Below are positions 17,097-22,735 of a DNA stretch of 34,352 bases, in pieces. This DNA comes from an uncultured Methanobrevibacter sp. GTDB lineage: Archaea > Methanobacteriota > Methanobacteria > Methanobacteriales > Methanobacteriaceae. Under the pieces are notes generated by a model. That model worked only from the letters and a program-made list of their open reading frames with translations, made no database searches and had not been told where the DNA came from. The DNA is taken from NCBI GenBank assembly GCA_902794475.1, contig CADBHR010000004.1, positions 1-34,352 of the forward strand, given 5' to 3'. The first letter of the stretch is position 1, and every line of letters begins with the position of its first letter. The position numbers and the translations under genes were made by a program.

Positions 17097-17996
17097 ATGT
17101 TTAAAAAACGTATGTCTAATAATTTACTTAAAAAAGCAGAATATTATTCTGATAGGTTTGAAAATGAAAAGGCAATTAATTATCTTGATAAACTTCTAAT
17201 CATTGATGGAAATAATATTGATGGTTGGTTGTTGAAGGGTTTGTGCCATGCATTTCTATTTCAAAAGGAAGAGTCGTTCAGATGCTTTGATAAGGCCTTA
17301 AAAATAGATTCCAATAATTTGAATGTTCATCTCAAAAAAGGGGTGGCTTGTTATCATATGGGGGAATATGAATTGGCAATCGATTCGTTCAATCAGATAA
17401 TAGAACATATTCCGGATGAAACTTTCTCATTGAATAAAATCGGATCATGTTACCTCTATTTGGAAAAGTATGATTTGGCTTTGAGCTATTTCAATAAGGT
17501 TTTGGAGATTGACAGTGAAGATTCTGACGCTTTGCTTAATATGGGATTATATTACAATGATTTGGAAATGTATGATGATGCTTTAATCTACTTGGATAAA
17601 TGTATTGAAATCCAACCGAATGACGGAGCCGCATTATTGCAGATGGCAAACATCTATAAAAACAAACAGGATTATCATAATGCATTGAGATATGTCAATC
17701 AGGCTCTTGGCCAAAATCCTAATGATTTGATGCTTCAATTAACAAAAAATCTGCTATTGTCCAATATTGGTGAATTTGAAGAATCAGTAAAGGGATTTAA
17801 AAGTATTTCACTAGAAGGCATTGATAATTATGGTTTAATAAGCATGTACTATATTTATTATGGCCAAGCTTTGCAGACAATGGGAAAGAATGATGATGCG
17901 TTAGGACTGTATGATGAGTATTTGACTGAATATGATCGGTTTCCTAAAGATGGGATTATTGCTGAAAGGGATAAGGTTTTAGGCCAAATGCATTAA
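17097..17996 (+). CDS. Cytosolic tetratricopeptide-repeat protein
   Basis: 299 aa from the ATG at 17097. AGGGAAG at 17081-17087, overlapping the stop codon of the previous gene, is a suitable ribosome binding site. An in-frame TTG at 17055 would overlap the previous gene and lacks such a site. The protein has about seven to eight consecutive TPR-like helix pairs (for example LKKGVACYHMGEYELAIDSF, LNKIGSCYLYLEKYDLALSY, LLNMGLYYNDLEMYDDALIY). There is no signal peptide and no membrane segment, so it should be cytosolic. TPR domains act as protein-protein scaffolds. The tight spacing to the 11890 gene suggests translational coupling, and a hairpin terminator follows. The partner is unknown; regulation, chaperoning or protection linked to the large upstream protein is possible but only inferred. 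Confidence 0.88.
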   Translation: MFKKRMSNNLLKKAEYYSDRFENEKAINYLDKLLIIDGNNIDGWLLKGLCHAFLFQKEESFRCFDKALKIDSNNLNVHLKKGVACYHMGEYELAIDSFNQIIEHIPDETFSLNKIGSCYLYLEKYDLALSYFNKVLEIDSEDSDALLNMGLYYNDLEMYDDALIYLDKCIEIQPNDGAALLQMANIYKNKQDYHNALRYVNQALGQNPNDLMLQLTKNLLLSNIGEFEESVKGFKSISLEGIDNYGLISMYYIYYGQALQTMGKNDDALGLYDEYLTEYDRFPKDGIIAERDKVLGQMH

Positions 17997-18007
17997 GATT
18001 TTAATTG

Positions 18008-18040
18008 GCAAGTATAACTTGCAGTTGTTATTTTATTTTT
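18008..18040 (+). terminator. Hairpin terminator after the TPR gene
   Basis: GCAAGT (18008-18013) and ACTTGC (18017-18022) form a perfect 6-bp stem with an ATA loop, followed by a T-rich run to 18040. It ends the 11890-17097 transcription unit. Confidence 0.6.
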
Positions 18041-18195
18041 AGAATAATATTGATTTCACTATATAATGTTGTATTTATTGTTTAAAATTGATTTTGCCTT
18101 ATTTTTAACTTCAAATTAAAAAATAATTAATTTTAAATACTTTAAAAATTATAATATTTATTATCTCTGCATGTGATGAAAAGAATTTGATGCAG

Positions 18196-18203
18196 TTATA
18201 TAA
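18196..18203 (+). promoter_or_regulatory. Likely TATA box of the 18239 small ORF
   Basis: TTATATAA sits about 43 bases before the ATG at 18239. A transcription start near 18226 would give a very short leader beginning around GAGGT at 18225-18229. Confidence 0.4.
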
Positions 18204-18238
18204 TCAAGATTTTTTTTCTAAAAAGAGGTTGTAATGAA

Positions 18239-18397
18239 ATGGAATGCGCTTCAACAAAAGCTTATGGATTGAATATTAATGATTTTTTAAGAGAGGAATT
18301 TCTTGACAAGCTTGGATGCGAGTTTGGAGATAAGGATGTTGATGTTGTTACATTACAGATTGCTCTTTCAGCTGACATTGCAAGGAATACGCATTAA
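18239..18397 (+). CDS. Small hypothetical protein, 52 aa
   Basis: The ORF begins MECASTKAYGLNINDF and ends ALSADIARNTH. GAGGT at 18225-18229 is spaced 9 bases from the ATG at 18239; the nearer ATG at 18234 is in another frame that closes after 12 codons. The composition is mildly acidic and helix-friendly (LREEFLDKLG, DVDVVTLQIALSADIA), with two cysteines and no signal peptide or membrane helix. I do not recognise the family. It sits immediately before the operator-like repeats of the ATPase gene, so it could be a small regulator, or a decayed fragment of a longer protein. That a clean frame, a ribosome binding site and a TATA box coincide favours a real gene. Confidence 0.45.
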   Translation: MECASTKAYGLNINDFLREEFLDKLGCEFGDKDVDVVTLQIALSADIARNTH

Positions 18398-18410
18398 ATG
18401 TGTCATTTGC

Positions 18411-18562
18411 CGATTTGATGGAACATGTCTAATCAAATAGTTATGAATAAAATTTTCGATTTGATAGAACATGTTCGATTCAATCGAACAGTTATTATTC
18501 AATAATTTTAAATATCATGTTTTATAAAATAGAATATGTTCGATATTAAGGAACATGTCCAA
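18411..18562 (+). promoter_or_regulatory. Cluster of three GAACATGT operator-like repeats upstream of the ATPase gene
   Basis: Three related boxes occur: CGATTTGATGGAACATGTCT (18411-18430), CGATTTGATAGAACATGTTC (18457-18476) and CGATATTAAGGAACATGTCC (18541-18560). The middle box contains the palindrome GAACATGTTC and runs into a perfect 9-bp inverted repeat TGTTCGATT-C-AATCGAACA (18472-18490). The first box is flanked by ATTTGAT/ATCAAAT arms (18413-18419, 18432-18438). The third follows a TATA-like element (18521-18530) and would overlap the transcription start. This arrangement is typical of repressor binding sites. The cognate protein is not known. Confidence 0.6.
18521..18530 (+). promoter_or_regulatory. 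Likely TATA box of the ATPase gene
   Basis: TTTATAAAAT matches the archaeal TATA consensus and lies between the second and third operator-like repeats, 62 bases before the ATG at 18592. A second AT-rich candidate (ATTATATG) at 18571-18578 is too close to the ATG. Confidence 0.45.
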
Positions 18563-18591
18563 TTAAAAAAATTATATGGGGTTGTTTAAAA

Positions 18592-19779
18592 ATGAAGATA
18601 ATGCCGGTTTCAATGCCGAAGGATATAGACAAATACTTTTTCAACAGGGTGAAGGATATCAACATGATAAATACTCAGCTGTCAACGGTCCGATTAGATA
18701 TTCCCCCTCAACTGTTGATTACAGGATATCGTGGTGTGGGCAAGACATTTCTTCTTAAAAAGGTATTGAATGACCAAAGCGAGGACATACTGACCTCATT
18801 CATTGACATATCCGAAATTGTCGGAAGGCAAAAGGGAAACCTCACCGAGGAGAAGGTGCTTAAGGAAATCTTGAATTCCATAAACGAAACAATGTCTAAA
18901 GACAAGAAATCATACAAAAAATGGATTGATAAGATAACCGGACATGTCAAAAGACTGCAATTGAAAAATTATGATTTTCCGGGAGATGCGAATATAATGG
19001 ACATACCGATTCCAGTAATCCATGACAATTATGACAAGCTTTCCAAATTTGTAATGGAGCTTCCCCAAAAAATCGTTGATGAGTCAAAAGACATAAAAGG
19101 ATATATAATAGTAATCGATGAGTTCCAACTATTAAAAAACGTTAAAAAACCTGATGCATTCTTTTGGCTAATCAGAAGCTTTGTTCAAAAGCAGTTCAAT
19201 GTAGGTTATGTCTTCACAGGTTCCGTTTCAAAAACTTCAGATATAATCAACATGATCAACGGTCAGGAAGGAGCATTCGGAGGAAGATTGATACAGATAA
19301 ATATCGAGCCGTTCACAGCTGACGAGACAAGAAGATACATCGAGGAAAAATCAAATAACTTAAAATTCACAAATGAGGGTTTCGAAAGATTTTACGCATG
19401 CACACGAGGAATCCCTCTGTATATAAATAGTCTCTCATCAGTTCTGCCTAACAACACAATATGTGATGAGGAAATCATCAAACAAACTCTCAAGTTTAAC
19501 ATTGACCAGGTCGCTATGATGTGGATTTATGTTTGGGGGAGGTTAAGCGAGGGAGAAAAGGATTTCATAATATATCTTCTGGAGCATGAAGGCTCAAATA
19601 GAGTTGATTTGGATAATGAGCTGGGTTATGCGAAATCCAGCATAACAAGATTCATAGATTCACTTTCCAATCAGGGAATAATCGAATTCAATCGTGAAAG
19701 GAAATTTGTCCTTGCAGACAAGATGCTTGAAAGATGGTTGAAAACCAAGTATGAAACCAATGGTTTCTATCCTTTATAA
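18592..19779 (+). CDS. Archaeal AAA-type ATPase (ATPase_2-like) with C-terminal winged-helix-like region
   Basis: 395 aa. Walker A GYRGVGKT is at 45-52 and Walker B YIIVIDEF at about 171-178. A sensor-like VFTGSVSK follows near 207 and RGIPLYIN near 272. The C-terminal part (about 320-395) looks like a winged helix (LDNELGYAKSSITRFIDSLSNQGIIEF). This layout fits the archaeal ATPase_2 group (PF01637, STAND/MNS-like ATPases). Members are widespread and often expanded in methanogens, and their function is mostly unknown. The start at 18592 is the first in-frame ATG. MPVSMPK at 18601 is an alternative, and neither has a strong ribosome binding site. Operator-like repeats lie directly upstream, so autoregulation through the C-terminal domain is possible but inferred. 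It has no signal peptide and is expected to be cytosolic. Confidence 0.88.
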   Translation: MKIMPVSMPKDIDKYFFNRVKDINMINTQLSTVRLDIPPQLLITGYRGVGKTFLLKKVLNDQSEDILTSFIDISEIVGRQKGNLTEEKVLKEILNSINETMSKDKKSYKKWIDKITGHVKRLQLKNYDFPGDANIMDIPIPVIHDNYDKLSKFVMELPQKIVDESKDIKGYIIVIDEFQLLKNVKKPDAFFWLIRSFVQKQFNVGYVFTGSVSKTSDIINMINGQEGAFGGRLIQINIEPFTADETRRYIEEKSNNLKFTNEGFERFYACTRGIPLYINSLSSVLPNNTICDEEIIKQTLKFNIDQVAMMWIYVWGRLSEGEKDFIIYLLEHEGSNRVDLDNELGYAKSSITRFIDSLSNQGIIEFNRERKFVLADKMLERWLKTKYETNGFYPL

Positions 19780-19977
19780 CTTAACTGATTTTCATTATTT
19801 ATTTTTTCAATCTATATTTGATTAGATATGAGGGGTTTTCTAAAGATGAAAAAAGTGAACTGCTGATTTTAAAGTTAGTTTAACATATGTTTTTACTAAA
19901 TCATTAGCTTAAATAACAAAACACTAAATCTTATTAAGCATTAAAAAGATAAATAATATTTGGAGGAATGAATTAAA

Positions 19978-20064
19978 ATGTTTTGCAAATGGTATTATCA
20001 TGGATACTGTCTGATCTTCGGATGTCCCTGTGACAATCTTGGAGCATGCGGCGTTAAGGAATGA
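19978..20064 (+). CDS. Cysteine-rich micropeptide, 28 aa
   Basis: The ORF reads MFCKWYYHGYCLIFGCPC and continues DNLGACGVKE before a TGA. Five cysteines (3, 11, 16, 18, 24) and one histidine (8) in 28 residues are far denser than in neighbouring proteins. GGAGG at 19962-19966 lies 11 bases before the ATG, slightly long but usable. A closer ATG at 19968 opens a frame of two codons only. A nine-T run follows at 20072-20080. The spacing of Cys and His could bind a metal or form disulfides. I do not recognise it, and chance cannot be excluded for an ORF this short. Confidence 0.4.
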   Translation: MFCKWYYHGYCLIFGCPCDNLGACGVKE

Positions 20065-20070
20065 ATGGCT

Positions 20071-20080
20071 GTTTTTTTTT
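20071..20080 (+). terminator. T-run terminator after the micropeptide ORF
   Basis: A G followed by nine consecutive Ts begins seven bases after the stop codon at 20064. Such oligo-T stretches are sufficient for intrinsic termination in archaea. Confidence 0.45.
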
Positions 20081-20204
20081 GATGGTGAATGATATCTAAG
20101 GCGTAGATCAATTTTCATAAGTCTTATTTTTGTGATGCTTCTTTTCATTTAACCAGAGATTTGGGTGAAAAATAGTGTTTTTGCCTGAGTGATGTATATG
20201 AAAG

Positions 20205-20223
20205 ATTAGGTTAATGTATCTTA
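20205..20223 (+). repeat. Left copy of a perfect 19-bp inverted repeat
   Basis: ATTAGGTTAATGTATCTTA is the exact reverse complement of 20979-20997. The two copies bound about 755 bases of non-coding DNA. Confidence 0.85.
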
Positions 20224-20978
20224 TTTCAATTTTTTGGTTTTACTGATGCAAACTTGTTTAATTTAAATAATTCGTTTTTAATATTTCTATTTTTCAATTT
20301 AACTAATGAAAAAAGTTTATATTTGATTTGAATCTGTTTTTATACTCCATTATTGATTTAAGCGTGGTTACTGTTTGGTTACTTTGATTTTTGCACTTCC
20401 TCTTCTTGACCCGAATCTGAAATAATCATCTTTAAGCATGTTTTCAGAAATTATACTGATAAAATATAGTTTAATCACTTTTTGGCAACGGTTAACAGAT
20501 TTTTTAAAAAACGGTGTTTTATGAATTTTTTAAAATCCGTTTTTTCCATCTTGGTGAGTGATTTTAAAAAGGAATCTGTGAATTTTCACCAGGATAATTC
20601 TACAGTTGAATGGATATGAATAAGAACTTGTTTTTTAAAAAAAGTGATTTTTAAATTAAAACAAATGGTTAATCTATTTAAAGTGACTTAATTATTATAG
20701 AAGTAGCTAGCCGATTTTAGATTATAGATTAAAAGTTGAATTTTCAGTGATTGATTTTTTAATTGGTTTTAAATAAGTTTTTGATTTGAAATTTTGAAAA
20801 GATCCTATAAAATATTAGAAACATTTATATTTGAATTTTTATAAATTTTAATGTAAATAAAGTTTTATTGGATTAAGTTTAAATTAGCTTAATTAAAATA
20901 ATTATTACAAATAATGATAATAACTTTATTAAAAAAAGTATGACAAAACTGGATTAAAGCTTCCTCAGCGATTTAAAG

Positions 20979-21005
20979 TAAGATACATTAACCTAATGTA
21001 TCTTA
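20979..21005. repeat. Right inverted-repeat copy, itself a 12-bp-arm palindrome
   Basis: TAAGATACATTA (20979-20990) and TAATGTATCTTA (20994-21005) are perfect reverse complements around ACC. The first 19 bases are the inverted copy of 20205-20223. It lies about 100 bases upstream of the 21108 start and could be a dimer-binding operator or activator site for that gene. Confidence 0.8.
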
Positions 21006-21107
21006 ATACGGTTAGATGTTTGGGCTTTGATTTGGTGAAAATCATGCTTTTTTGGCAAATTTTTTTAAAAAATTTGTTTTGTAAAAAAGTGATGGAGAAA
21101 TAAAAAA

Positions 21108-22694
21108 ATGCGAATAAATTCAAAGCTTTTAATACTAACTATGTTAGTTATGATGATTGCATGTGTAAGTGCAGTATCAGCAACTGACATAAATGGTACA
21201 GACGATGTTAGTGACATCATGGAAGTTGATGAAGTCACTGATGTTGTTGAAGATGTAGAAATTGATGATGTCTCTGAAGACGTCGTTGAAGAAGATGGAA
21301 GTGACATTAATGAAGAATGTGGATGTTGTCCTATCGGAGCAAACTCTGTTATCGTTAATGACACAAATTATGTAAATTATTTTGATAGCACTACTGGTTG
21401 GACAACAACCAGTAACAATTTAACATTCGTAGGAAGTTTCACACCAAAAACTTTCGGCAACTTTAAAATCGGAAGTTCAATTATAATTAATGCATGCAAT
21501 GCAACATTTACAAATGTTGGATTTGACTTAAAAGTATCTTACATAACCCTTTGCGGAGGAACATTTATCGGAGATGCAACAACAAATCTCACATCTGTAA
21601 TTTCAGCAGTAGCTGACCATGCCACAATTAAATGTGTGACAATGAACGTGACCTCACCTCAAAATAGAAATTTTTATGCAATTGACATTGAAAATTCAGA
21701 CATAACCTTAATAAAAAATAATATTTATTTGGCATGTAATTATTCAAACGCCAGAAACTATACATATGTTGTAAGAGTAAATAGTGGAAATAATCTAAAA
21801 ATGGTTAAAAATACTATAGCTGGTATTTTACCAATGAAATCTATTGATTATGAGAATTATACTGGAGTTGATCAAGATTTTGTAGCTGGAATTGCAATTT
21901 CCGGTTCACATGATATTAATTTTACAAATAATACTATAGATTTAACCGCAAATGATCGTCTTGGAAGTTACCCAACATTGGATGCCTTCTTAATTTACAC
22001 ATCCCATCGTGCAAATATTGAAAAAAATTATATTACTGTAAAAGACATTGTATCTCAAGAAGGTCAAAATAGTTATATTTATGGTATTGATGCTTTTGAA
22101 TGCGATAATTTAACAATAAATAATAATACCATAACTATGAATGCAGATCATTCTGGCGGATATATTGGTGGTAATGGTACTGGTGCTGCATACTGTCTAC
22201 AATTCACTGGACCATATGAAGGAGCAGTTATATCAAATAATGTTCTCACTACTAAAAATCATGGGCCTAATGCTGCTATCTACTCACAGAACTGGGGTGG
22301 TAAAACAAATCTAACTATTATTAATAATACTATTTCAGTCACTGGTAAAGGCACTGACCAAACATGGGATTTATTAACTGGTATTGAATTGCAAGATGAT
22401 TATGCTGTTGTAACTGGAAATACAATAACTGTTACTAATACTGGTAGTTATAGTTCTGGTTATAATGTATATGGAATAAGCTATTGTCAATACAGTCCTA
22501 GAACTCATACTTATATTATTACTAATAATACTGTTGATGTGACAAATGGACGTTATACTGTTTATATTATGGATGGTGAAGGTTGTAACATTACTGGCAA
22601 CATTTTAAGCTCACATTACCCAAGACATAGTTATTCTGGCAATCAAACTGTTTACATTACTGGAAACAACAATTATGTTGGTCCTAACCCATAG
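21108..22694 (+). CDS. Secreted right-handed beta-helix surface protein
   Basis: 528 aa. The signal peptide (MRINSKLLILTMLVMMIACVSA, cleavage near 22-25) is followed by a strongly acidic stretch (to about 64, D/E/V-rich) and a CGCC cluster (about 66-69). The rest is a parallel beta-helix of the NosD/pectate-lyase-like type with repeated NNTI, NITGNI and NTITV turns and many NxS/T sequons. It has no Ig repeats, Lys-rich tail or membrane anchor, so how it stays on the cell is unclear; it may be released or held by partners. GGAG at 21094-21097 is 10 bases before the ATG. A weak hairpin/T-run terminator follows. The helix architecture could bind or cleave polysaccharide, but I see no diagnostic catalytic signature, so adhesin-like is the safer call. 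Confidence 0.88.
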   Translation: MRINSKLLILTMLVMMIACVSAVSATDINGTDDVSDIMEVDEVTDVVEDVEIDDVSEDVVEEDGSDINEECGCCPIGANSVIVNDTNYVNYFDSTTGWTTTSNNLTFVGSFTPKTFGNFKIGSSIIINACNATFTNVGFDLKVSYITLCGGTFIGDATTNLTSVISAVADHATIKCVTMNVTSPQNRNFYAIDIENSDITLIKNNIYLACNYSNARNYTYVVRVNSGNNLKMVKNTIAGILPMKSIDYENYTGVDQDFVAGIAISGSHDINFTNNTIDLTANDRLGSYPTLDAFLIYTSHRANIEKNYITVKDIVSQEGQNSYIYGIDAFECDNLTINNNTITMNADHSGGYIGGNGTGAAYCLQFTGPYEGAVISNNVLTTKNHGPNAAIYSQNWGGKTNLTIINNTISVTGKGTDQTWDLLTGIELQDDYAVVTGNTITVTNTGSYSSGYNVYGISYCQYSPRTHTYIITNNTVDVTNGRYTVYIMDGEGCNITGNILSSHYPRHSYSGNQTVYITGNNNYVGPNP

Positions 22695-22728
22695 GAGAGC
22701 ATTTATATAAAAATTCTCTCTCTTTTTT
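22695..22728 (+). terminator. Weak hairpin with T-run after the 21108 gene
   Basis: GAGAG (22695-22699) can pair with CTCTC (22716-22720), followed by six Ts (22723-22728). The loop of this element is the TATA box of the next gene, so termination and initiation signals are superimposed. Confidence 0.5.
22702..22709 (+). promoter_or_regulatory. TATA box of the 22736 gene
   Basis: TTTATATA is a textbook archaeal TATA box. Its centre is about 30 bases before the ATG at 22736, which places the expected transcription start within a few bases of the start codon. Confidence 0.6.
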
Positions 22729-22735
22729 GATTTTT

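Larger units (their letters stand above)
20065..21107. other. About 1 kb AT-rich non-coding region
   Basis: No convincing gene was found. The only frames are short and lack ribosome binding sites, such as a 28-codon frame from the ATG at 20439. The region holds an inverted repeat pair (20205-20223 and 20979-20997), an imperfect direct repeat (20158-20185 and 21029-21056, both beginning GATTTGG(G)TGAAAA) and a hairpin with arms AAAAAACGG (20506-20514) and CCGTTTTTT (20537-20545). The last 100 bases probably contain the promoter of the 21108 gene. It may be a decayed element or hold an unrecognised RNA. Confidence 0.6.

Noticed and set aside
18411-18562. Repeat cluster as a CRISPR array
   Set aside because: Only three short, imperfect and unevenly spaced repeats with no spacer-like units and no cas genes; promoter-site placement fits operators better.
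18576-18758. 60-codon plus-strand ORF overlapping the start of the ATPase gene
   Set aside because: It lies in another frame over the clear Walker A region of the ATPase and has no domain of its own.
19924-20148. 74-codon minus-strand ORF overlapping the Cys-rich micropeptide
   Set aside because: No ribosome binding site or recognisable domain; the plus-strand reading with GGAGG, dense cysteines and a following T-run is better supported.
20439-20525. 28-codon ORF in the large intergenic region
   Set aside because: No ribosome binding site before the ATG, ordinary AT-rich composition and no promoter-like element tied to it.
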